Origin: Desulfatibacillum alkenivorans DSM 16219
GTDB lineage: Bacteria; Desulfobacterota; Desulfobacteria; Desulfobacterales; Desulfatibacillaceae
NCBI RefSeq assembly: GCF_900142135.1
Contig: NZ_FQZU01000010.1
Coordinates: forward strand, 1-64,000
DNA length: 64,000 nt
Direction: 5' to 3'
A program made the position numbers and the translations under genes. Positions 7,746 to 15,938 of the stretch are shown here, one piece after another. The notes below the pieces were generated by a model, which saw only the letters and a program-made list of their open reading frames with translations, did no database searches and had not been told where the DNA came from. Positions within the stretch are counted from its first letter, which is position 1, and each line of letters begins with the position of its first letter.

Positions 7746-7864
7746 GCGTTTTTTTGAGAGACGTCCCATGTTGTGTTCTCTTTTTCAATGCTATCAGGAT
7801 ATTATGGGGATCTTTCAAACGCCATGGAAAAAAGGCGTCGGTGGTGTCATGGTGTGAAAAGTGG

Positions 7865-9529
7865 TCAGGGCGTCCGGCGGAATCGGAAATAGGGGCCCAG
7901 CACCCGGCTCCAGGCGTTGCGGAGCCTCTGGTAATGGGCTTCGTCCCCGGACACGATGGATTGGATGGCCATGCCCCGGGACAGGTACAGGCTCAAATCC
8001 ATGAGCAGGTCGGGAGGGATGCTGTCCGGCCCGGCGGATTCCAGCGTCTCCGCCGTCAATTCGCCCACCGTGTTGAAAAAATCCCGGGTCACGGGCTCTA
8101 TCAGAGCGCGCAGTTGGGCGTCCGTGCGGGCGGCTACCGTGAATTCCAGCCAGACGTTGCGATGCCAGCCTTGATGAAAAGTGGCCCAGATAAAATCGAA
8201 CATGGCGTGCAAAGGGTCGGGTTCTTTAGCCAGGCGGGGAGCGTTGGCCCGGGCCAGGCGAGCTGTGCCCTCATACATGGCGCGGGCTGCAGCGGCCACC
8301 AGGGCGGTCTTGTTTTTAAAGTGGTGGCGCCACGCGCCCCGGGACACGCCGGCATGGTCAAGAATACGGGATAGGGTGGCGCCGTGGTATCCATGTTCAT
8401 GCAGGCAGTACAGCGTGGACAGGATCAATTGGCGGCGGGTTTTCTGGGATTTGTCCTCCTGGCCCCGGGAGCGGTTGAGGCCTCGCGCATCATGGATAAA
8501 GCTCAGGTCGTGAATGCGCCGCTTTATGCTGGGCATCACGTCATCCGAGACCGGGGCCTCTCCTCCGTTTTCATGGAGGGCCAGGGCTTCCTCCACGGCC
8601 GTCCGGGCCTCTTGGAGGGACGGGTCCCTGCCGGCCCTGCGCGACTCAAAGGCTTTCATAAGGTGGCTGACGGCCGAATCCGTGACTCCAAAGGCCCCGG
8701 CGATTTCCTGGCTGGTGAATCGCCCTCCCTGAAAAAGAAAGGCGATCAGGGCGTCCCGCAGATCCTTGGCGAAATTGCGTTTTCTGGTCCGGGAAAGCAG
8801 CGCCGCCCTGGAAATTCCGCCGTGGGCGCAAACCAGGGCTATGGCCTGATTGATTTGTTGCTGGACCGCGTCGCCGTTCGCTCCGGTTCCCGGGAGAGGG
8901 CATCGGCTGTCCTTGGCGCCGCCGGTTTGGTCCAGGAGGTTGCGCGCCCAGGACGGCGATCCGAGAAAGGCTCCATGCAGGCGCCGGTTCAAGGGGTTTT
9001 CTCCCTTTTGCGTGAAGCGGTTGAAGTCCGCCGTGTAAGGCTTGTTTTCAAGCAAATCCATAATGGGGGACGGGGTCAGATATCCCGGGTGCGGGGCCAT
9101 GCCCGCATATGCCCGGAAACTGCTCCATTGATAGGCGGCCGGGTCTGTTCCGGTTAACGCCCGGGGAAGGTTGTGGATGTAGTGGCTCAGGTCAAGGAGG
9201 GTTTTAGGGTTTTCAATTAGACTTGCTTTGTACCGCCCTTTGAAAACAGCCCCTTTGCGGCGCCGCAACTCGTTGCATTTGCGTGCGAAGGCGGTGCTGA
9301 ACCATTGAAAAGCGCGGCTCAGGTTGGGCTGCTCCGTTTTGATCAGTACGTGATACTCCCGGGGCATGATTGCGTAAGCGAAAATCTGCAGGGAGAATCG
9401 GTCGGCGGTGCGCGCCAGCAGATCCAAGAGGTTTTGGGGAGTCTGGTCTGGGGCGGCGAGGTCAACCGCGGACCGGGCGTGTACATAATAAAGCGCGTCT
9501 TTGTATTCAATGCGTGGTATTCGTCCCAT
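7865..9529 (-). CDS. Y1-transposase-like / HTH / TetR fusion regulator
   Basis: One uninterrupted 554-residue frame joins three modules. Residues 1-150 resemble IS200-like Y1 transposases of the RAYT class (YYVHAR, AYAIMPREYHVLIK, KGRYKASLIENP, DLSHYIHNLPRAL, YQWSSFRAY). The family His-x-His is altered: the first His is Glu58 in MPREYH, although Tyr100 lies where the catalytic tyrosine is expected. Residues of about 222-295 contain a helix-turn-helix (FTSQEIAGAFGVTDSAVSHL) like those that follow such domains in domesticated relatives. Residues of about 363-554 form a complete TetR-family regulator with its HTH at 366-410 (LSRILDHAGVSRGAWRHHF) and a ligand-binding helical domain. The inferred role is a local repressor acting on the palindrome at 7696-7717. 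ATG at 9529 begins directly with the Y1 domain. Confidence 0.85.
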   Translation of the reverse strand: MGRIPRIEYKDALYYVHARSAVDLAAPDQTPQNLLDLLARTADRFSLQIFAYAIMPREYHVLIKTEQPNLSRAFQWFSTAFARKCNELRRRKGAVFKGRYKASLIENPKTLLDLSHYIHNLPRALTGTDPAAYQWSSFRAYAGMAPHPGYLTPSPIMDLLENKPYTADFNRFTQKGENPLNRRLHGAFLGSPSWARNLLDQTGGAKDSRCPLPGTGANGDAVQQQINQAIALVCAHGGISRAALLSRTRKRNFAKDLRDALIAFLFQGGRFTSQEIAGAFGVTDSAVSHLMKAFESRRAGRDPSLQEARTAVEEALALHENGGEAPVSDDVMPSIKRRIHDLSFIHDARGLNRSRGQEDKSQKTRRQLILSTLYCLHEHGYHGATLSRILDHAGVSRGAWRHHFKNKTALVAAAARAMYEGTARLARANAPRLAKEPDPLHAMFDFIWATFHQGWHRNVWLEFTVAARTDAQLRALIEPVTRDFFNTVGELTAETLESAGPDSIPPDLLMDLSLYLSRGMAIQSIVSGDEAHYQRLRNAWSRVLGPYFRFRRTP

Positions 9530-9639
9530 GCTTTGAATTTAAAAGCAAAGCCGGGCAATGTCAAGGGCAAGCCTGCGTCTGGGGAAAAGCCGCGCCCATG
9601 GTATGTGCAAATTGAAGAATGCCGATGACCAAAACGGCG

Positions 9640-10503
9640 TCACACCAGATTGTTTTTAGCGGCCCAGACGGCCGCCTGGGTCCGGTCGTTCACGCCCAGT
9701 TTGTTGAAAACGTGAATCACGTGGCTTTTCACGGTGTGGGGGCTGATTTCCAGCATGTCCGAAATTTCCCCGTTGGTGAATCCCTCGGCCATCAAGCGAA
9801 GCACCTGGATTTCCCGGGTGGTGAGGGTCTCTCCAAAAGGGGCCTGGACCGGATCCTCCGCCTCAGCCGGTTCTGTGCCGCTCTGGGATGCATGGTCTTG
9901 GGGCGGGGTTTCGATTTCCACGGTGGAAACCACTTTTCCTTGCTGGTCAAAGACGGGATACACGACCGTGGAGGCAATGGGCTGGATCAGGTCCGGGCAT
10001 TGGTCCGGGGTGGTCTTGTGCGTGCTGACTGCTGCGGCGAAAGCCATGCAGGTGGGATAGCCGCATTTTCGGCAATTGGTCCTGGGGAGAATTTTAAAGA
10101 TGTCCAGCACCGGGATGTGTTTGTACATGCGATGGTTGGGAGTAATGGAATCCTTTCGGGCGTCCAGGTCGTTCAAAAAGTCCACCAACTTCCAAGCAGC
10201 GGCCACGGCCTCGTCACGGTCCCTGTACAGGCCCATCACCACCCTGTTGGGGTAAAGGGCGCAGCCTGACTCCCCTTTTTTGGGATACAAGGCGCAATCC
10301 GGCTTGTCCCAGTCTTCCTCCCCCCAATGAAAGAGGATGTAGTGGGGCCTTTCAAAATACAGGGCGTCCTCTTTAACCCTGTTGATGTAGGGGAAAAGCC
10401 CCGAAACGTCCTGATCCAGGTTAAACATGGCGTTCCAGGCGGACTGGCTCATGCGCCTGGAAGGCGGGAAGAGCTTGAAGTCGCTGAAACCCTGGATGAG
10501 CAT
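9640..10503 (-). CDS. Fe-S cluster / LuxR-type HTH fusion regulator
   Basis: A 287-residue protein. An N-terminal region of unknown fold (about 1-135) precedes an Fe-S domain with Cys144, 147, 152 and 169 (NCRKCGYPTC plus a distal Cys), the four-cysteine motif of corrinoid/Fe-S protein large subunits and RnfB. A polar linker leads to a GerE/LuxR HTH at about 225-287 (LTTREIQVLRLMAEGFTNGE, then SPHTVKSHV). It probably controls transcription in response to the state of its [4Fe-4S] cluster. Its place 110 bp upstream of the Y1-TetR gene and near the corrinoid operon suggests control of one-carbon or acetyl-CoA-pathway genes. The target is not visible. Confidence 0.85.
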   Translation of the reverse strand: MLIQGFSDFKLFPPSRRMSQSAWNAMFNLDQDVSGLFPYINRVKEDALYFERPHYILFHWGEEDWDKPDCALYPKKGESGCALYPNRVVMGLYRDRDEAVAAAWKLVDFLNDLDARKDSITPNHRMYKHIPVLDIFKILPRTNCRKCGYPTCMAFAAAVSTHKTTPDQCPDLIQPIASTVVYPVFDQQGKVVSTVEIETPPQDHASQSGTEPAEAEDPVQAPFGETLTTREIQVLRLMAEGFTNGEISDMLEISPHTVKSHVIHVFNKLGVNDRTQAAVWAAKNNLV

Positions 10504-10962
10504 GTGTTCTCTCCGTAATGCGATAAGGTCTGATGATCAATGCATGCAAACCATACATCCCTTTACGGTTCTTTTTCAAGACGGCGGGAAAAAAACGTTC
10601 TCTTTGTCTGTTAAGAAATCTGGAAAAGACCGGTTTAAAACCTGTTTTTTTACAGCGGTCATCCTTGGGGTTTTGCCGTTGCATCGGCGAGATTTTTCCC
10701 GCCCCCTTTGGTTTGGGGCGTTTTTTGCAGGGAAAATACGCAGGCGCTTATTCCTTTTGCCAACAAAAATTGTGCCGTATTCTAACCTGGTTATAACCAA
10801 AGGGAGATAAAGCCAGCCAAGCCGGCTAAAAGGAAAAAGCGCCATTTTTCCCGCACCGGTAATTTTTTTATTTGACAAAAAACAACAGATGACCCTATAT
10901 ATTCAGTTTCCCCTGCCTATCTGGGCGGGGGTTATCATTTTTACGAACAAGGAAAAACACTC
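10504..10962. promoter_or_regulatory. Intergenic region with fusA promoter
   Basis: No gene is supported in this 459-bp gap. A good plus-strand promoter lies at 10872-10901: TTGACA (10872-10877), 18 bp, TATATA (10896-10901), about 60 bp before the EF-G start. A perfect 12-bp palindrome TGGTTATAACCA lies at 10788-10799; its binding protein, if any, is unknown. Confidence 0.65.
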
Positions 10963-13056
10963 ATGAAGCCCGACATTCACAAAACGAGGAACATAGGAAT
11001 TTCCGCGCACATCGACGCCGGAAAGACCACGCTCACCGAACGCATTCTTTTCTACTGCCAAAGGATTCACTCCATCCATGACGTGAAAGGCAAGGACGGG
11101 GTTGGCGCCACCATGGATTTTATGGAACTGGAAAAGGAGCGCGGCATCACCATCGCCAGCGCGGCCACGTACTGCACCTGGAAGAACCACGAAATCAACA
11201 TCATCGACACCCCAGGCCACGTGGACTTTACCATTGAGGTGGAGCGCTCGCTTCGGGTTCTGGACGGCGGGATTCTGGTTCTGTGCTCTGTCGGCGGCGT
11301 GCAAAGCCAGTCCATCACCGTGGACCGGCAAATGGCCCGTTACAAGGTCCCTGCCGTAGCCTTCATCAATAAATGCGACCGCAGCGGCGCCGATCCCTTC
11401 CGGGTCATCAGGCAGTTGCGGGAAAAACTGAGCCACAACGCCATCGCCGTGCAGATCCCTATCGGTCTGGAAGCGAATTTTAACGGCGTGGTGGACCTGG
11501 TAACCATGAAGGCCCTTTACTTTGACGGCGATTCCGGCGAAAAAATCCGCGAAGAGGAAATCCCCGCCGACCTTATGGACATGGTGGAAGAACGCCGCGA
11601 GGAACTGATCGACGCAGCCAGCATGTATTCCGACGATCTTATGGAGCAGGCCCTGGAAGGCGAGGTGACTCCCGAGGTTCTGATGGAAGCCATTCGTCTG
11701 GGAACCCTGGAAAGAGGCATCACCCCTGTTTTCATGGGGTCCGCCTATAAGAACAAGGGCGTTCAGCCCCTTCTGGACGGCGTGACCAAATACCTGCCCA
11801 ATCCCGCTGACGTCGCCAACACGGCCGTGGATCTGGAAAACAACGAAGAGCCCGTGGATCTGGTAACCGACTCCTCCAAGCCTTTGACGGCCCTGGCCTT
11901 CAAACTGGAAGACGGGCGTTACGGCCAGCTGACCTACATTCGGGTGTATCAGGGCTCCATCTCCAAGGGCGACACCATTGTGAACGCCCGCACCGGCAAA
12001 AAGGTCAAGGTGGGCCGCGTGGCCCGTATGCATGCGGACCAGATGGAAGACCTGGATAAGTTGGCGGCCGGGACCATCGGCGCCCTGTTCGGCGTGGACT
12101 GCGCGTCGGGCGACACGTTCTGCAGCCCGGACGTCACCTATTCCCTGACCAGCATGCACGTGCCTGAACCGGTCATCTCCCTGGCCATTGTGCCGGAGGA
12201 CAACAAAGCCCAGATCAACATGTCCAAGGCTTTGAACCGCTTCACCAAGGAAGACCCCACCTTCCGCACCAAGGTGGACCCGGAAACCAGCGAAACCATT
12301 ATTTCGGGCATGGGCGAACTGCACCTGGAAGTGTACGTGGAAAGAATGCGCAGGGAATACGGCGCGGCCGTCACCACGGGCAACCCCCAGGTGGCTTACC
12401 GCGAAACCATCACCCAGATGTCCGAATTCAACTACACCCATAAAAAGCAGACGGGCGGCTCGGGCCAGTACGGCCGGGTGGCCGGATACGTGGAGCCCGT
12501 CCAAGGCGAAGACTTTGTCTTTGAGAGCAAGATTGTGGGCGGCGCCATTCCCACCCAGTACATTCCCGCGGTGGAAAAAGGCTTCCAGTCCTGCATGGAA
12601 AAGGGCGCTCTGTTGGGCTTCCCCATCACCGGCGTAAAAATCGTCATCAACGACGGCCAGTCCCACTCCGTGGACTCTTCGGAAATGGCCTTTGCCGCCG
12701 CCGCCAGAGGCGCTTTCAGAGAGGTATACAATAAGTGCAAACCCGCCATCCTGGAGCCCATCATGAAGGTGGAAGTGGAAACGCCGCCTGAATTCCAGGG
12801 CGCGGTCATGGGTTTGCTGAATCAGCGCCGCGGCATTATCCTGGGCACCCAGGAGCAGGACACCCTGTGCTTTGTGGAAGCCGAGGTTCCCCTGGCGGAA
12901 ATGTTCGGGTATTCCACGGTGCTTCGCTCCTCCACGCAAGGCAAGGCCCAGTTCACCATGGAATTCGCTTCCTACAGGAAAGCTCCTCAATCCGTGGCGG
13001 ACGACCTGATTGAAAAGGCCGCCAAGGAAAAAAAGGATAAAGCCAAAGTAGCATGA
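10963..13056 (+). CDS. fusA: Elongation factor G, mtEFG1/spdEFG1 type
   Basis: A 697-residue, full-length translational GTPase that moves tRNA and mRNA through the ribosome. G1 is AHIDAGKTT (about 15-23), G3 is DTPGH and G4 is NKCD; domains II-V follow, with [12 protein letters not shown] in domain IV. The switch I region ([20 protein letters not shown], then ASAATYC) matches the EF-G1 group shared by mitochondria, spirochetes, planctomycetes and delta-proteobacteria. In that group a second EF-G usually handles ribosome recycling. It stands alone, without rpsL, rpsG or tuf, behind its own promoter. It overlaps or abuts the next frame. Confidence 0.96.
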   Translation: MKPDIHKTRNIGISAHIDAGKTTLTERILFYCQRIHSIHDVKGKDGVGATMDFMELEKERGITIASAATYCTWKNHEINIIDTPGHVDFTIEVERSLRVLDGGILVLCSVGGVQSQSITVDRQMARYKVPAVAFINKCDRSGADPFRVIRQLREKLSHNAIAVQIPIGLEANFNGVVDLVTMKALYFDGDSGEKIREEEIPADLMDMVEERREELIDAASMYSDDLMEQALEGEVTPEVLMEAIRLGTLERGITPVFMGSAYKNKGVQPLLDGVTKYLPNPADVANTAVDLENNEEPVDLVTDSSKPLTALAFKLEDGRYGQLTYIRVYQGSISKGDTIVNARTGKKVKVGRVARMHADQMEDLDKLAAGTIGALFGVDCASGDTFCSPDVTYSLTSMHVPEPVISLAIVPEDNKAQINMSKALNRFTKEDPTFRTKVDPETSETIISGMGELHLEVYVERMRREYGAAVTTGNPQVAYRETITQMSEFNYTHKKQTGGSGQYGRVAGYVEPVQGEDFVFESKIVGGAIPTQYIPAVEKGFQSCMEKGALLGFPITGVKIVINDGQSHSVDSSEMAFAAAARGAFREVYNKCKPAILEPIMKVEVETPPEFQGAVMGLLNQRRGIILGTQEQDTLCFVEAEVPLAEMFGYSTVLRSSTQGKAQFTMEFASYRKAPQSVADDLIEKAAKEKKDKAKVA

Positions 13057-13160
13057 GCCCTGATACAGAGCCTATACGCCTCGCACGGAAATTTTCGCGC
13101 GGGGCTGAACTCCAATCCGGCGCCGGCCGGGTCATATATTTGAGGGAAAGATCCCTTTCC

Positions 13161-13871
13161 ATGCTCAAAAAGGAGATTGTCTTGAAAAATCCTTTGCGTT
13201 TGATTGGCGGAGAAGCCGGCCACATCCTGCCGAAAGGCGGTTTCGGGGCCGTGTTGGCAAGGGCCGGGGTGGGTAAAACCGCTGTGCTGGTGCAGATCGC
13301 CCTGGACAGCCTGCTGCGGGAAACCAATGTGCTGCACATCAGCCTGGATCAACCCGTCAGCAAGGTTTGCCTCTGGTACGAAGAAGTGTTCAACCACGTG
13401 GGCAAACACTATCAGTTGAACAACACGGTGGACCTTTGGGACGCCATTCTGCCCCACCGGTTCATCATGACCTTCAATACCGAAGGCTTTTCCATTCCCC
13501 GCCTGGAAGAACGGATCACCGACCTCACCGAACAGGGAATCTTTTACCCCCAGGTGGTGCTGGTGGACGGCCTGTCCTTTGATCAGGAAGTCCGGGAGCT
13601 TTTAAATGAAATGAAACTGGTGGCCAGGGAAAACGAACTCAAAGTCTGGTTCGCCGTGCGCATTCATCGCGAGGACATTTCCGAAGAAAAGCCCGTGCCC
13701 GACAACTTTATGAACGTGGCCGACCTTTTTGACGCCGCGCTTCAACTCTCGCCTCAGGGCCCCCAGGTCATGGTTAACCCCATCAAGACCCCGGGCGAAC
13801 TGGACGAATCCATCAGCCTGTACCTGGATCCCGCCTCTCTGCTCATCAAGGACGGCCAGCCGGGCGAGTAA
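13161..13871 (+). CDS. RecA/KaiC-like P-loop ATPase of unknown role
   Basis: The product has a Walker A motif GFGAVLARAGVGKT near residues 27-40, a beta-strand LVQIALDSLL/VLHISLDQP pattern and a hydrophobic strand ending in aspartate (VVLVDGLSF) that fits Walker B, so it is a RecA/KaiC-fold ATPase of about 236 residues. No substrate is evident. The start is uncertain: ATG at 13053 overlaps the fusA stop codon but adds 36 atypical residues, ATG at 13161 is used here, and TTG at 13182 has the best ribosome binding site (AAGGAG). Coupling to fusA is suggestive only. A terminator follows at 13891. Confidence 0.7.
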   Translation: MLKKEIVLKNPLRLIGGEAGHILPKGGFGAVLARAGVGKTAVLVQIALDSLLRETNVLHISLDQPVSKVCLWYEEVFNHVGKHYQLNNTVDLWDAILPHRFIMTFNTEGFSIPRLEERITDLTEQGIFYPQVVLVDGLSFDQEVRELLNEMKLVARENELKVWFAVRIHREDISEEKPVPDNFMNVADLFDAALQLSPQGPQVMVNPIKTPGELDESISLYLDPASLLIKDGQPGE

Positions 13872-13890
13872 TATCAGTTTGAATCAAATC

Positions 13891-13937
13891 AACCGGGCAT
13901 TCCCTGCTTTATGGGTTTTGCCCGGTTTTTATTTTTT
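13891..13937 (+). terminator. Intrinsic terminator after the P-loop ATPase gene
   Basis: Arms AACCGGGCA (13891-13899) and TGCCCGGTT (13919-13927) flank a 19-nt loop and are followed by a T-rich tract to 13937. It overlaps the 3' end of the convergent MFS gene. Confidence 0.8.
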
Positions 13938-15048
13938 GGACGGCCGCCAGGGAAACCAGGCTCATCGCAGCCCCTGCAAAAAACGGAATCCGGTAGTCAA
14001 TCATCCACATCAAGCCCCCCAATACCGGTATGACAACCGCAGCGATATGATTGATGGTGAAACCTACGGCCATGGTGGGGGCGATATCCTGGGGATCCCC
14101 GATTTTTTGAAAATACGTTCGTATGGCGATGGAGCAGTTGAAGAATATATGATCCAGGACGTATAAAACCCCCACAACCGCCTTGGACTGCGTGGTTGCG
14201 TAGGCAATAAAAACCAGAATCAGGCTGCCGTACTCCACGCTCAACACTTTCCGCTCCCCAAACCGGATAATGGCTTTGCCGATGAAAGGCGCCAAAAAAT
14301 AGTTGATCAGGTTGTTGAGCATGAACAGGAGCGTGACCTCCTTAATGGCGTAGCCGAAATGCTGAACCATGAGGAATACGGCGAAAGCCATGAAAATCTG
14401 CCTCCTGGCCCCCGCCATGAAAGTCAAAAAATAATACAGCCCGTACTCCCGTTTCAGGATCATTTTTTTCTTCTGGAGCGGGACGTCCTTGTTGGTGGGG
14501 TTTTGCCCAAAGGCCCATAAACCCGCCATGAACGCGATCCCGCCGAAAACCAAATAAATTTCCCGGTATTCCAGAATATAGGCCAGACCGAAAATGGCGC
14601 CTCCCACAAAGATGTTGGCTCCGGAAGCCAGGCTGCGCAGCCGTCCAAATACGCGCGGACTGGTGGTCTGGTCGAAATATTGGAGGGTCAGCGACTGGTT
14701 GGTGGTTTCAAAATAATGAAAGCCGAAACTCATGATCAGGGTGGTTATAATCAGGCCTTGAAACGAGGGGAAAAAACCCGTCAGCGCAACCCCGCCGCCC
14801 AAGAACAAAATGGACAAGGCGGAAAGCCGATGCTCCTTGATAACCAGCATGACGAAAATGGCCAGCAGAGACAAAAATCCGGGAATCTCCCGAATGGACT
14901 GGATCGTCCCCACATGCTGCCCGTCCAGGCCCACGCGCTCCACGGCGAAGTTGTTGAACAGGGTCATCCAGGTCTGCAGGCTCAATGCCGAGGCGATGGT
15001 TAAGACCATGAGGAAGACGTACATTTTTTTTGAGGCGGCATGTTCCAT
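13909..15048 (-). CDS. MFS family transporter
   Basis: A 379-residue integral membrane protein with about 12 hydrophobic segments in two six-helix halves (for example FLMVLTIASALSL, FLSLLAIFVMLVI, YFLTFMAGARRQIFMAF, AAVVIPVLGGLMWMI), consistent with a major facilitator. A cytoplasmic loop with KKKMILKREYG separates the halves. No substrate-specific motif was recognised. ATG at 15048 is chosen because GGGAGA precedes it; a start 24 bp further upstream has no ribosome binding site. It is divergent from the marR-RND operon across a 270-bp AT-rich region, so a shared role in drug or metabolite export is possible. Confidence 0.85.
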   Translation of the reverse strand: MEHAASKKMYVFLMVLTIASALSLQTWMTLFNNFAVERVGLDGQHVGTIQSIREIPGFLSLLAIFVMLVIKEHRLSALSILFLGGGVALTGFFPSFQGLIITTLIMSFGFHYFETTNQSLTLQYFDQTTSPRVFGRLRSLASGANIFVGGAIFGLAYILEYREIYLVFGGIAFMAGLWAFGQNPTNKDVPLQKKKMILKREYGLYYFLTFMAGARRQIFMAFAVFLMVQHFGYAIKEVTLLFMLNNLINYFLAPFIGKAIIRFGERKVLSVEYGSLILVFIAYATTQSKAVVGVLYVLDHIFFNCSIAIRTYFQKIGDPQDIAPTMAVGFTINHIAAVVIPVLGGLMWMIDYRIPFFAGAAMSLVSLAAVQKIKTGQNP

Positions 15049-15223
15049 GGTTTTCTCCCGGGTTGATATCACCCTAAAACTTCATACCACACAATGGGAG
15101 AGGTTCCCCTAACAAAAAAATAACAGAAAGATTTTCTGTGTATATGTTTCATGAAATCAACATATTGCTCCTGTATGGGAGGGAGCTTTATGGGGGCCGC
15201 GTCTAGACGGGCGTAATTACACG

Positions 15224-15262
15224 TTGACAAACATAGTTTTTTTTAATTATTAGACTATCTAA
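15224..15262 (+). promoter_or_regulatory. marR promoter and candidate operator
   Basis: TTGACA at 15224-15229 is followed after 17 bp by the weak -10 TTATTA. Overlapping the -10 is the inverted repeat TTAGACTATCTAA (15250-15262), in a very AT-rich stretch. MarR proteins typically bind such short AT-rich palindromes over their own promoter, so autoregulation is inferred. Confidence 0.5.
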
Positions 15263-15320
15263 ATATTTTTTATTTGTTAATCATTAGAGAATTTAATTTT
15301 TTTGAGAGGTATAAATAATT

Positions 15321-15881
15321 ATGCATAGTGAAGAAGTATTGGAGCAGGCCCGGTTTATTTTTTCCAGCGTGGTCATGATGCGGGACCTCATGTTCCGGGC
15401 TCAAAGGAAGTCGGCCTGGTTCGCCAAGCGCAGCGGCCTGGAGAGCCTGACCTTGCCGCAGATGCATGCGGTTTTTGCGGTACAGGCGCGCGGGGAGGTG
15501 ACGATCTCCCAGTTGGCGGAGGCGTTGGACGTCTCTCCGCCTTCGGTGTCGGTCATGGTGGATCGCCTTGTGGAGAAGGGGGTTTTGCAGCGGCGGCATT
15601 GTAAAGAGGATCGCAGGCGCGTCATGGTCTGCATGTCGCCGAAAATAGACGGCGCCATGAAGGAATTCGAAGATACGGGGTTATCCGTGTTTGCGGGCAT
15701 TGTGGAAAAGATAGGTCCGGAAACCAGCCGGAAGTGGGTGGAGGTTTTTGAGGAAATCAGAAAATCGTTGGACGACGGGGATTTGGTCGGATGGGAAAAG
15801 ATTTTTAAGACGCAAATGGAGCGCCGGGGGTCCAGGCGTTATGCCGGCGGACGCGCGAAATCCGGGGATGCGGACTCCTGA
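15321..15881 (+). CDS. MarR family transcriptional regulator
   Basis: A 186-residue winged-helix protein. The DNA-binding core is at about 44-110: LTLPQMHAVFAV, VTISQLAEALDVSPPSVSVM, then the wing VLQRRHCKEDRRRVMVCMS. Family members are dimeric, often ligand-responsive repressors of efflux genes. It is the first gene of a plus-strand operon with an RND adaptor, permease and outer-membrane factor, so it very likely represses this pump. AGAGG lies upstream of the ATG. The C-terminus is longer and more basic than usual (RRGSRRYAGGRAK). Confidence 0.92.
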   Translation: MHSEEVLEQARFIFSSVVMMRDLMFRAQRKSAWFAKRSGLESLTLPQMHAVFAVQARGEVTISQLAEALDVSPPSVSVMVDRLVEKGVLQRRHCKEDRRRVMVCMSPKIDGAMKEFEDTGLSVFAGIVEKIGPETSRKWVEVFEEIRKSLDDGDLVGWEKIFKTQMERRGSRRYAGGRAKSGDADS

Positions 15882-15938
15882 CAGGTTTGATGGACGGGGG
15901 TCTTTGAGGGAATAATTTCAGACTGGCAGGTGGGAGAC

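Noticed and set aside
7666-7864. Cobalamin riboswitch expected before the corrinoid operon
   Set aside because: The leader lacks the conserved B12-box and the other RNA core elements; only a TetR-type operator and a promoter can be supported.
10903-12990. A 695-codon open frame on the minus strand across fusA
   Set aside because: It is exactly antisense to an unmistakable EF-G gene, its product is rich in His, Gly, Phe and Val with no known fold, and high-GC third-position bias explains the open frame.
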